From NCBI RefSeq assembly GCF_900107795.1, contig NZ_FNRL01000023.1:45349-109348 (forward strand): a stretch of DNA of 64,000 bases. The letters run 5' to 3'. The notes under the pieces were generated by a model. It was not told where the DNA came from. It ran no database searches and saw nothing but the letters and a program-made list of their open reading frames with translations. The first letter of the stretch is position 1. Every line of letters begins with the position of its first letter. Position numbers and translations under genes: made by a program. The stretch comes from Chitinophaga terrae (ex Kim and Jung 2007). Lineage in GTDB: Bacteria; Bacteroidota; Bacteroidia; Chitinophagales; Chitinophagaceae. Shown one piece after another: positions 26,658 through 33,837 of the stretch.

Positions 26658-28204
26658 GCCATATAACTTTGCTGCTTTTTCTGCAACCGCTGCTGCAACA
26701 GGGAATGCACATCGCCGGTGAAACCGGAGAGCAGGTAAACCTCCGTTCCCCAGCCATACTCCCGTGCAAAGGGATCTGAAAGTTTTCCGATCCTTTGAAT
26801 ATTCCCGATCCCTTTGCTCGCTGTTGAGTCGGGACCGTGTCCGATTTTGATCACATAACGGACGGTGTCCGTTTTCGGAAACCAGAACACGTAATCAGCT
26901 TCCATGGCTACAGCAAAAGGCATCTTCCCTTTATTAAAATAATTCAGGGCGCCGGCCTGGCCATAATTATCGCACAGTACAAGGGTATGCTTCTTTTCCG
27001 CCTCCGGCACCTGCTGCCAGGCTTTCAGCCCGAGGGCCGACATTTCTCTCCACCCCAGCATATCTGCAAAGTCTTGCGGGATCTCATGCTCTTTTCCATC
27101 TTCCCATCTAGAAAGACCCAACGCCTTAAACCGCGCCGCTTCCCTTGCTACCCCTTCCGGCTTCAGCAACGGAAAAGCCGCGTTCAGGATCAGCACAAAA
27201 GGAAAGACGATCACCGCCAGCCAGAGCAGGCGCATATATTTCCAGCGTTGGAAAAGCTGCTCCCAGTAGGTACTCCCGAAAGCCAGCAAAGTAGGGTATA
27301 AGCCCAGCGAATAATAACTTTTCGCTTTCAGGTAAACGAACAGCAGTATCGTAACAAAGTAAATTATTGCAATGCTCCTGTATGGCCTGAACGGTTTATA
27401 AAACAACAAAGCCAGGAGCCCGGCCACGGTAAGAAATGCTCCTCCAAGAAAAAATATAAGCTGCCCCGTAATAAAATCCATCCTGTTGTTATGCACCAAC
27501 TGGGTTTCCGCCAGTTCCTGCATATGATGCAACACCGGGTAACCGTGCTTTACCTGCCAGATGATATTAGGCAGTGCTATCAAGACAGCCAGCCCTATAG
27601 CCGTATAAAAAGCGTTTTTCCTGAATACAGCCCTGAGCGGCGTCAGTATCAATGCAACCAGCAAGCCGACTGCGAAAAAAAGAATATTGTATTTGTTCAA
27701 TATTCCAACGCCCAACACTATACCGATCCAAATTATGTAAGTATCCTTAGGGTTATTGATATATTTTATCAACAACCACAAGATAATAGTCCAGGCAAGT
27801 ATATCCACCGAATTAGGCTGGTAGAACATGTGAATACGCGTCATTCCCGAACAAAGGAATGCAACTCCTGCCAGCAACTGGGCAAACCAGGAACCGCCAA
27901 GCATATTGATCATCTTCCAGGTAAGCAACATTGTCAATACCCCGTATAAAGCAGGAAAGAACCTTACCCAGAATTCGGTATTGCCCAGCCATTGTATCAA
28001 TAATGAATTCCAGGAGGTTAAGGGAGGAACAGATAGATAGCCGCCGGCAAGGTGGTTGGCCATATCGAGATGTAAGTATTCGTCCCTGTGCAAATCGTAG
28101 CAAGGATTAACTACCAGGTATTGAAGGAGGATCTTTGCAATTAATAAGATAGCTAATAACCACAGCGGGTTATTTTTTTGCGGGGATACTGTTAAAGCAT
28201 TCAT
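26651..28204 (-). CDS. Membrane glycosyltransferase, GT39/ArnT-like
   Basis: A 517-residue polytopic membrane protein with about ten TM helices in the first 360 residues and a soluble C-terminal region. The N-terminal DLHRDEYLHLDMANHLAGG carries the Asp-Glu pair typical of GT-C enzymes (ArnT, PMT, PF13231), and PPLTSWNSLLIQWLG follows as usual. It should use a polyprenyl-phosphate sugar donor outside the inner membrane; the acceptor is unknown. The ATG comes just 6 bases after the T-run of a strong terminator and about 55 bases after a possible structured RNA, which suggests control by readthrough. Confidence 0.85.
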   Translation of the reverse strand: MNALTVSPQKNNPLWLLAILLIAKILLQYLVVNPCYDLHRDEYLHLDMANHLAGGYLSVPPLTSWNSLLIQWLGNTEFWVRFFPALYGVLTMLLTWKMINMLGGSWFAQLLAGVAFLCSGMTRIHMFYQPNSVDILAWTIILWLLIKYINNPKDTYIIWIGIVLGVGILNKYNILFFAVGLLVALILTPLRAVFRKNAFYTAIGLAVLIALPNIIWQVKHGYPVLHHMQELAETQLVHNNRMDFITGQLIFFLGGAFLTVAGLLALLFYKPFRPYRSIAIIYFVTILLFVYLKAKSYYSLGLYPTLLAFGSTYWEQLFQRWKYMRLLWLAVIVFPFVLILNAAFPLLKPEGVAREAARFKALGLSRWEDGKEHEIPQDFADMLGWREMSALGLKAWQQVPEAEKKHTLVLCDNYGQAGALNYFNKGKMPFAVAMEADYVFWFPKTDTVRYVIKIGHGPDSTASKGIGNIQRIGKLSDPFAREYGWGTEVYLLSGFTGDVHSLLQQRLQKKQQSYMAQ

Positions 28205-28210
28205 AGTATG

Positions 28211-28251
28211 AAAAAAGCGGAAATACAGTTTGGTGCCATGTATTTCCGCTT
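28211..28251 (-). terminator. Strong terminator directly before the glycosyltransferase start
   Basis: A perfect 13-bp stem (28215-28227 with 28239-28251), an 11-base loop and six T on the minus strand. It ends the nadC-kinase-SUI1 transcript, yet the next ATG (28204) is only 6 bases after the T-run. Confidence 0.85.
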
Positions 28252-28259
28252 AGATAAAT

Positions 28260-28331
28260 ATCTTGTTTGTAGGCATTGCAGTAATTCCCGATTACCGTGC
28301 AATCATTTTCTGTTGAAAATGATAACAAGAT
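28260..28331 (-). ncRNA. Candidate structured RNA with three-way junction
   Basis: Three perfect or near-perfect stems nest in 72 bases: closing stem ATCTTGTT/AACAAGAT (28260-28267 and 28324-28331), a hairpin with arms TTGCA+GTAAT and ATTAC+TGCAA with a 2-base bulge (28276-28302), and a hairpin CATTTTC/GAAAATG with a 4-base loop (28304-28321). Read on the minus strand it is followed within 10 bases by the terminator and then the glycosyltransferase start, the layout of a transcriptional riboswitch. An 8-base junction strand TGCCTACA contains TGCC, complementary to GGCA in the terminator loop. It matches no class I recognise. Confidence 0.35.
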
Positions 28332-28431
28332 TTTGGTTGATAAAGTGCGTTAACAAATTGTGAAATTTCCCTGATTTAAAAAAAAATGAATTCGCAACAT
28401 TGCTGCATTTTATTTCATGCAACATCAACAG

Positions 28432-28770
28432 CTACTTCGTTTTTTTATAGCCCCAATCGAGTAACCACTTTATAACCTTTTCTTTATAATCGCCCTGGAT
28501 AAGGATTTCACCATCCTTCACACTACCGCCGGTACCGCATTTTGTTTTTAATTCTTTACCCAGTTTCTCAAGGTCTTCTTCTTTACCAACAAAACCTGTT
28601 ACCAATGTAACTACTTTACCGGCTCTTTGTTTTTTATCCAATATCACTCGCAGCACCTGATCCGCAGGGGCAAGGGTATTCACTTCTTCTTCCGGTTCCT
28701 GTTGAAAAGAGTAATTAGGATCGGTAGAATAAACTATACCGCCTGCAGTATTATTTTTCTTTTTAGACAT
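28432..28770 (-). CDS. SUI1/eIF1-family translation factor (YciH-like)
   Basis: A 112-residue protein with the SUI1 fold in its C-terminal two-thirds: LRVILDKKQRAGKVVTLVTG, the loop KTKCGTGGSVKDGEILIQGD and the final KVIKWLLDWGYKKTK. Bacterial homologues (YciH) bind the ribosome and affect start-codon fidelity under some conditions. It is the last gene of a tight group with the lipid kinase (17-base gap) and nadC. Confidence 0.92.
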   Translation of the reverse strand: MSKKKNNTAGGIVYSTDPNYSFQQEPEEEVNTLAPADQVLRVILDKKQRAGKVVTLVTGFVGKEEDLEKLGKELKTKCGTGGSVKDGEILIQGDYKEKVIKWLLDWGYKKTK

Positions 28771-28787
28771 AGTACAATGTTTTAAGG

Positions 28788-29669
28788 TTATCCGTTCACT
28801 ATTACAGAAAGCGCGGCAGGCTGGATGCGAATGTTAACCGTGCCATCCTGTGTTAACGGCACAGCGTCGCCATCTACCTGCAGGTATTTGAGATCGCTGC
28901 TCTGAATAGTGATATTCTTTCCTACATAATGTTTAAGATAACGGGTTTGATCGATGTTTCCAATCAAAGAAAATACACTCATTGGCAACAGGCCCATTAC
29001 GCCGATAGGCGGAACAATGCAAAGATCCAGCTGCCCGTCGAATACATTGGCTTTGGGCGCCAGTTTGAACTCGTACCCGAACTGGTTGCCATTGGCCACT
29101 GTTAACAGGAATGCTTTGGTAGAAATAGGTTTACCATCAATATTGATTTCGTAAACAGAAGGATCGTAAGAGTTGAAGCTCTTCAGCACCAGTTTTGCAT
29201 AACCGCTTAAGCCGCGTTTGGTATTGTTCCTGAACTGTTCTGCCACCAGCGCATCAAACCCTACGCCTGCATTACTTAGAAAAAGATGTTCGTTCGCGTA
29301 GCCGACATCTATTTTCCGTTGTTGGTTGTTGACGATGAGGCGTAAAGCCCTGGCAATATCGAGCGGTATCTTCAGCGCACGTGCCAGGCCATTGCCGCTT
29401 CCCAGCGGAAGTATGGCCAGCGCGGTTGTGCTGCCGATCAACCCCTGTGCTATTTCGTTGATAGAACCATCGCCGCCCACTGCTACTACTATATCAATAT
29501 TATTCTTCACTGCCTCCCTTCCCAGATCTGCGCCATGGCCCAGGTAAGCAAGATATTCGATCTTTACATCGAACTGGTCTGCAGGTAAATATTTACTGAT
29601 AGCGCTTCCCAGCCTTTTCTCCCTGTCGGTGCCTGCCTTGCGATTGATGATAAAAAGTATCTTCTTCAA
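28788..29669 (-). CDS. Diacylglycerol/sphingosine-kinase-family lipid kinase (YegS-like)
   Basis: A 293-residue soluble kinase. Seen: VAVGGDGSINEIAQGL (GGDG nucleotide loop, about residue 60), LPLGSGNGLARALKIP, and FDGQLDLCIVPP in the beta-sandwich domain. It phosphorylates a lipid hydroxyl; the substrate could be diacylglycerol or, since Bacteroidetes make sphingolipids, a sphingoid base (inference). The first codon is TTG at 29669, since no ATG lies between the nadC stop and the conserved IINRKAG. nadC ends 10 bases upstream. Confidence 0.9.
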   Translation of the reverse strand: MKKILFIINRKAGTDREKRLGSAISKYLPADQFDVKIEYLAYLGHGADLGREAVKNNIDIVVAVGGDGSINEIAQGLIGSTTALAILPLGSGNGLARALKIPLDIARALRLIVNNQQRKIDVGYANEHLFLSNAGVGFDALVAEQFRNNTKRGLSGYAKLVLKSFNSYDPSVYEINIDGKPISTKAFLLTVANGNQFGYEFKLAPKANVFDGQLDLCIVPPIGVMGLLPMSVFSLIGNIDQTRYLKHYVGKNITIQSSDLKYLQVDGDAVPLTQDGTVNIRIQPAALSVIVNG

Positions 29670-29679
29670 AAGAGTTGAT

Positions 29680-30531
29680 TTATAAAATAATGGCTTTTAA
29701 ACTTAAGTCCAGGCTTACGGCATGGTGTATAATGGCTCCAACAGAAATATAATCCACTCCTGTTTTTGCATAGTCTTCTATATTATCCAGAGTGATCCCG
29801 CCAGAGGCCTCTGTTTCATACTTTCCGTCTATCAGCTTTAGAGCAGCAACAATATCGGCGGGCGCGAAGTTGTCGAGCATGATCCTGTTCACCTGCCCAA
29901 CCGCCAGCACTTCTTTTACATCCTCTATATTCCTGGTTTCCACTTCTATCTGCAATGGGAGGTTCTTTTCCTTTAAGTAAGCAACGGTATTGGTGATTGC
30001 GGCGGTGATACCGCCTGAGAAGTCGATATGATTATCTTTCAGCATGATCATATCATATAATCCCATCCTATGGTTTACGCCGCCGCCGATGCGAACTGCT
30101 TCTTTTTCCAGCATACGGAAGTTAGGCGTTGTTTTGCGGGTATCCAGGATCTTTGTGTGGTAGCCTTTAAGCTTCTCAACGTATTGGTGAGTAAGGGTAG
30201 CGATGCCGCTCATTCGCTGCATGCAGTTCAGGATCAGTCTTTCGCCCATGAGGAGGGTATGCACCGCAGCTTCAGCTTCAAATGCGATTTCGCCGGCCTT
30301 CATTGCTTCCCCGTCTTTTTTATAGGGAGTGAAAACGGTGAACATATCCAGCCATTTCAGGATGGCCTCCGCCACCTGCATGCCAGCCATGATGCCGTCT
30401 TCTTTGATCTTTAACACTGCCTTGCCTTTGGCGGTGGGAGGGATACAAGCCATCGTGGAGTGGTCGCCGCTTCCTATATCTTCGGTCAGGGCACTTCTTA
30501 TAAACGCATTTAATGCTGCTTCTTCTAACAT
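29680..30531 (-). CDS. nadC: Nicotinate-nucleotide pyrophosphorylase (carboxylating)
   Basis: Makes nicotinate mononucleotide from quinolinate and PRPP in de novo NAD synthesis. It has 283 residues with EDIGSGDHSTMACIP, ERLILNCMQRMSGIATLT, ILDTRKTTPNFRMLEKEAVR, GGGVNHRMGLYDMIMLKDNH and the C-terminal EASGGITLDNI and TGVDYISVGAIIH, all typical of NadC. It is the first gene of the group with the lipid kinase and SUI1 factor. Its promoter seems to coincide with the T-run of the preceding terminator (30593-30600). Confidence 0.96.
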   Translation of the reverse strand: MLEEAALNAFIRSALTEDIGSGDHSTMACIPPTAKGKAVLKIKEDGIMAGMQVAEAILKWLDMFTVFTPYKKDGEAMKAGEIAFEAEAAVHTLLMGERLILNCMQRMSGIATLTHQYVEKLKGYHTKILDTRKTTPNFRMLEKEAVRIGGGVNHRMGLYDMIMLKDNHIDFSGGITAAITNTVAYLKEKNLPLQIEVETRNIEDVKEVLAVGQVNRIMLDNFAPADIVAALKLIDGKYETEASGGITLDNIEDYAKTGVDYISVGAIIHHAVSLDLSLKAIIL

Positions 30532-30593
30532 AACTGATAAGATTAACTTCTGCTCCCTAAAGAATTCGCTCCTTCACAGGGGTAAAATTTCCC

Positions 30594-30629
30594 AAAAATA
30601 AAAAGTGCCTCGCAATATTTGCGAAGCAC
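30594..30629 (-). terminator. Terminator of the DUF4783 gene, overlapping a -7 box
   Basis: An 11-bp stem with one G-T pair (30605-30615 with 30619-30629), followed on the minus strand by TTTTTATTTTTG. The last eight bases of this run, TATTTTTG (30593-30600), match the -7 consensus and sit about 60 bases before the nadC start. Confidence 0.75.
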
Positions 30630-30660
30630 CGGGGCTTTTCAATTATTTATATTGGCATTT

Positions 30661-31077
30661 TTATTTGTTCTCAAAGCGCAATTCACTGAGTACCACTGTA
30701 TTGCCCTTCTTTTGAAGGAAAAATGTAACCCTGTAATTGCCTCCGGAAGAAGTCATGTTACCAATTCCGAAACGAGAATTATCACCACCCTGGTGAGCCA
30801 GCTCAAAAGATTTAACCGGATTCTTGGCAAAGAAATCCTTTAAGATGATCTCTGCCTGAGCTTTACTGTAAGAATTCGATTTTCCGGCGATATTTATTTC
30901 GACATTGGAGTCGAAAAGCCTGGAAAGCCCATTAACATCACCCTGTTTAAGCGCAGTTACAATGTCATCAAACGGACCGGCCGCCACAGTAACAATAACT
31001 GGTTTAGCTGATAATGTTAATGCATTAAAAACACCTCCCAACAACATAATCCCCAGCACGATCAATAGCTTCTTCAT
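30661..31077 (-). CDS. DUF4783 family secreted protein
   Basis: A 138-residue protein with signal peptide (about 1-25, ending SAKP or so) and a compact NTF2-like fold: FDDIVTALKQGDVNGLSRLFD, AEIILKDFFAKNPVKSFELAHQG and YRVTFFLQKKGNTVVLSELRFE. The pattern is that of the Bacteroidetes DUF4783 family, small periplasmic proteins of unknown role. It is a single gene with its own terminator. Confidence 0.8.
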   Translation of the reverse strand: MKKLLIVLGIMLLGGVFNALTLSAKPVIVTVAAGPFDDIVTALKQGDVNGLSRLFDSNVEINIAGKSNSYSKAQAEIILKDFFAKNPVKSFELAHQGGDNSRFGIGNMTSSGGNYRVTFFLQKKGNTVVLSELRFENK

Positions 31078-31367
31078 TGTCAGTTATTTTATTAAAAATG
31101 TGATTTTGCAAACACAAATTAAAAGCTAAAACTATGCCAAAGCGCCTGCAAATCAATAAAATCACATTATCGTGGTAGGGATGAATCAATAAACAATTAA
31201 TACGGTTTTAAATATGTTATAATTAGAATATAGTTTAGCTATCATCTATGCAATTTTGAAATTATCTGACTTAATCGCCATTAAGTTTATTTTTGCAAAA
31301 AATTTAAACCCTTTATAATTACTTTCACATCTTCTGAAGTGATATATTTTTAAAAACCTGATAGGAT

Positions 31368-32891
31368 ATGGAAAAAAAAAGAGCCATTCTGGTAATTATG
31401 GATGGATGGGGCGAAGGTAAAGTACCATCAGCCGATGCAATAGCTCATGCTAAAACCCCTTTTGTAAGCAGCTTATACAATAAATATCCACATAGCCACC
31501 TTGTTACCTGTGGCGAAGCAGTAGGATTGCCCGACGGACAGATGGGTAACTCAGAAGTTGGTCACCTCAATATTGGCGCAGGCCGGATCGTTTACCAGGA
31601 ACTTCAAAGGATCAATGTAGCCATCCGTGAAGGAGAACTGGCTAAGAATCCGGTACTCCAGGAAACGCTGGCACATGCAAAAGATAATGGCAAAGCCCTT
31701 CATTTAATCGGGCTGGTAAGCGATGGCGGCGTACACTCGCATATCGAACACCTGAAAGCACTGGCTACCATCGCCAAAGAAAAAGGACTGGAAAAAGTAT
31801 TTGTTCACGCCTTCACTGATGGCCGTGATACAGATCCGAAAAGCGGGCTTGGTTTCCTGGAAGATCTTTCCGCACACCTGGATAAAACCGTTGGTAAAAT
31901 AGCATCTGTAACCGGCCGCTATTATGCCATGGATCGGGATAAACGCTGGGAAAGAGTAAAGCTGGCCTACGATGCACTGGTAAACGGTACCGGCGCCCTG
32001 ACCCAGGATATTCCAACAGCTGTAAAAGCCTCTTATGCAGAAGGCGTAACCGACGAGTTCATTAAACCGATTATCGCTACGGCAGATGGCGAAAAACCGC
32101 TGGCTACTATCCAGGACGGAGACGCCGTACTGTGCTTCAACTTCCGTACAGACCGGTGCCGCGAGATCACCCAGGTGCTCACCCAGGAAGCGTTCCCAGA
32201 CTTTGGTATGAAGCCGCTGAACCTTTTCTATACCACCATGACCGAGTACGATAAAACCTATAAGAATGTACATGTTATCTTCGAAAACGATAACCTGAAC
32301 ATGACGCTGGGCGAAGTACTGGAAAAAGATGGCTTAACCCAGATCCGTATTGCAGAAACAGAGAAATACCCTCACGTTTCGTTCTTCTTCTCGGGCGGCC
32401 GCGAAAAAGAATTCAACGGCGAACGCAGGATGATCGTAGCTTCTCCTAAAGTAGCCACCTACGACCTCAAGCCTGAAATGAGCGCCTATGAAGTTACCAG
32501 CACTATTGTACCGGAACTGGAAAAGAAATCAGCCGATTTCATTGCGCTGAACTTCGCCAATGCCGATATGGTTGGCCATACCGGCGTTTTTGATGCTGTG
32601 GTCAAAGCCGTTGAAACGGTAGACAGTTGCGTGGAGAAAGTTGTGACCGCTGCCCTGGCAAGCGATTATACTGTGTTCCTCACCGCCGACCATGGAAATG
32701 CCGACTTCATGATCAATCCTGACGGTTCTCCTAACACTGCCCACTCCCTGAACCTGGTTCCATTCTTTATTATCAGTAAAGATTTCAATGGGCCGGTAAA
32801 AGACGGTAAACTGGGCGATATTGCTCCAACTATCCTGAAATTCATGGGATTGCCGATCCCAGCGGAAATGACGGGAGAAGTGCTGGCCTAG
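31368..32891 (+). CDS. gpmI: 2,3-bisphosphoglycerate-independent phosphoglycerate mutase
   Basis: Interconverts 3- and 2-phosphoglycerate in glycolysis, using two Mn ions. It has 507 residues, the family's normal length. Seen: ILVIMDGWGEG (first metal Asp), the phospho-Ser motif MGNSEVGHLNIGAG (about 59-72), HAFTDGRDTDP, SVTGRYYAMDRDKRWERVK, RTDRCREITQVL, and the C-terminal metal motifs FANADMVGHTG and FLTADHGNAD. The TAG stop is followed after 5 bases by a large nested palindrome. Confidence 0.97.
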   Translation: MEKKRAILVIMDGWGEGKVPSADAIAHAKTPFVSSLYNKYPHSHLVTCGEAVGLPDGQMGNSEVGHLNIGAGRIVYQELQRINVAIREGELAKNPVLQETLAHAKDNGKALHLIGLVSDGGVHSHIEHLKALATIAKEKGLEKVFVHAFTDGRDTDPKSGLGFLEDLSAHLDKTVGKIASVTGRYYAMDRDKRWERVKLAYDALVNGTGALTQDIPTAVKASYAEGVTDEFIKPIIATADGEKPLATIQDGDAVLCFNFRTDRCREITQVLTQEAFPDFGMKPLNLFYTTMTEYDKTYKNVHVIFENDNLNMTLGEVLEKDGLTQIRIAETEKYPHVSFFFSGGREKEFNGERRMIVASPKVATYDLKPEMSAYEVTSTIVPELEKKSADFIALNFANADMVGHTGVFDAVVKAVETVDSCVEKVVTAALASDYTVFLTADHGNADFMINPDGSPNTAHSLNLVPFFIISKDFNGPVKDGKLGDIAPTILKFMGLPIPAEMTGEVLA

Positions 32892-32896
32892 TTTCT

Positions 32897-33054
32897 CGCA
32901 AAGAGGCTGAGGAAGCAAAGAAGCATAAGATTTTTTGACCAGAGCGAATATTAAGAAAGCAAAGAAGTAAGATTATAATGCAATCTTCCTCTTTGCTTTC
33001 TTATTTTCCTTAAAAATATATCTTATGCTTCTTTGCTTCCTCAGCCTCTTTGCG
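32897..33054. repeat. Nested palindromic repeat element A
   Basis: Two 35-base arms (32897-32931 and 33020-33054) are exact reverse complements. Inside lies a second hairpin with arms 32952-32974 and 32982-33003, nearly perfect with a 7-base loop. The outer arm starts CGCAAAGAGGCTGAGGAAGC, exactly 5 bases after the gpmI TAG. It shares its layout and motifs with element B at 61670-61929. It may act as a terminator, an RNA stabiliser, or be a non-autonomous mobile repeat. Confidence 0.85.
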
Positions 33055-33200
33055 TGAGACCTCTCCGTGAAAAGTTTTTTACACGGGCTGTAACATTTCG
33101 TTTATGCCCCCCGTTTAACTATGGACCCCTGAAATAATTTTCAGCCCAAAGGTTGAATGATATATTTTTTAGTGCTCTCGACAGATTTGCTCATGCATCG

Positions 33201-33228
33201 ATGCGCCGTTTTTACGGCGCATTTTTTT
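33201..33228 (+). terminator. Intrinsic terminator
   Basis: A 9-bp stem ATGCGCCGT (33201-33209) with ACGGCGCAT (33214-33222) and seven T. It lies 310 bases after gpmI and 26 bases before the next ATG, so it ends either a long gpmI 3' UTR or a small RNA from 33060-33200. Confidence 0.8.
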
Positions 33229-33241
33229 CGGCTCTTAATCT

Positions 33242-33249
33242 TAATTTTG
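33242..33249 (+). promoter_or_regulatory. Possible -7 box of the lipoprotein-uvrC pair
   Basis: TAATTTTG lies 4 bases before the ATG at 33254, which would make the transcript almost leaderless; the -33 position falls in the upstream terminator's T-run. Confidence 0.35.
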
Positions 33250-33253
33250 TAGA

Positions 33254-33835
33254 ATGATTAAATACTGGTTAGGAACAGCACTGACGATCCTTGTTGGCCT
33301 GAGCGCCTGTAAGATGACGGACCCGGCCCCGGAAGACAAGAAGTCCAGGAAATTCGCAGATCTGCCGGCTTACTTTAAATCCGAAAATTCTCAGTTAATT
33401 TCAGGAAATTATATATTAAATAAATCGGTCACCCTCAATAATGAAGCTGATAAGGTTAGCAGCGTAGCCGACAGCACAACAGTGCACGACCTGCTTAAAC
33501 CCTTCCAGGACATTGACCTGAATAAACCTTCCCTGAAAGAAGAATACGATACTTCCAGCATCTACGATTCCTTTTCGGGCAAAACCACTGTGATCTATCA
33601 ATCGAAAGGCAAACAAACATCGCCGTCCGAAATTACAATGGAGCTGGATAAAACAGGTAATATCCAACAGATCAATATACATTCCTATACCAGTAACCTG
33701 GTGTATGAATACCGCCAGGACCTGCAATACATCCGTCAGAAACAGGTCCGGATGGCTACTTACCAGAAAATAGCATTTCTGCAACCTAAGGTATTAGAGG
33801 CAGTTGTTAGCATAGCACCTAAAAACGGGAATTAG
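33254..33835 (+). CDS. Lipoprotein of unknown function upstream of uvrC
   Basis: A 193-residue lipoprotein: lipobox LVGLSAC with Cys at about residue 19, then a polar region rich in Lys, Asp and Ser. I recognise no domain. Its stop is two bases before the uvrC ATG, so translation and transcription are probably coupled, although a link to DNA repair is not evident. The C-terminal half (YEYRQDLQYIRQKQVRMATY) is predicted helical or beta with many charged residues. Confidence 0.75.
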   Translation: MIKYWLGTALTILVGLSACKMTDPAPEDKKSRKFADLPAYFKSENSQLISGNYILNKSVTLNNEADKVSSVADSTTVHDLLKPFQDIDLNKPSLKEEYDTSSIYDSFSGKTTVIYQSKGKQTSPSEITMELDKTGNIQQINIHSYTSNLVYEYRQDLQYIRQKQVRMATYQKIAFLQPKVLEAVVSIAPKNGN

Positions 33836-33837
33836 TT

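Noticed and set aside
32897..33054. CRISPR array or tandem repeat
   Set aside because: Repeats are inverted and nested, not direct and regularly spaced; no cas gene is near.
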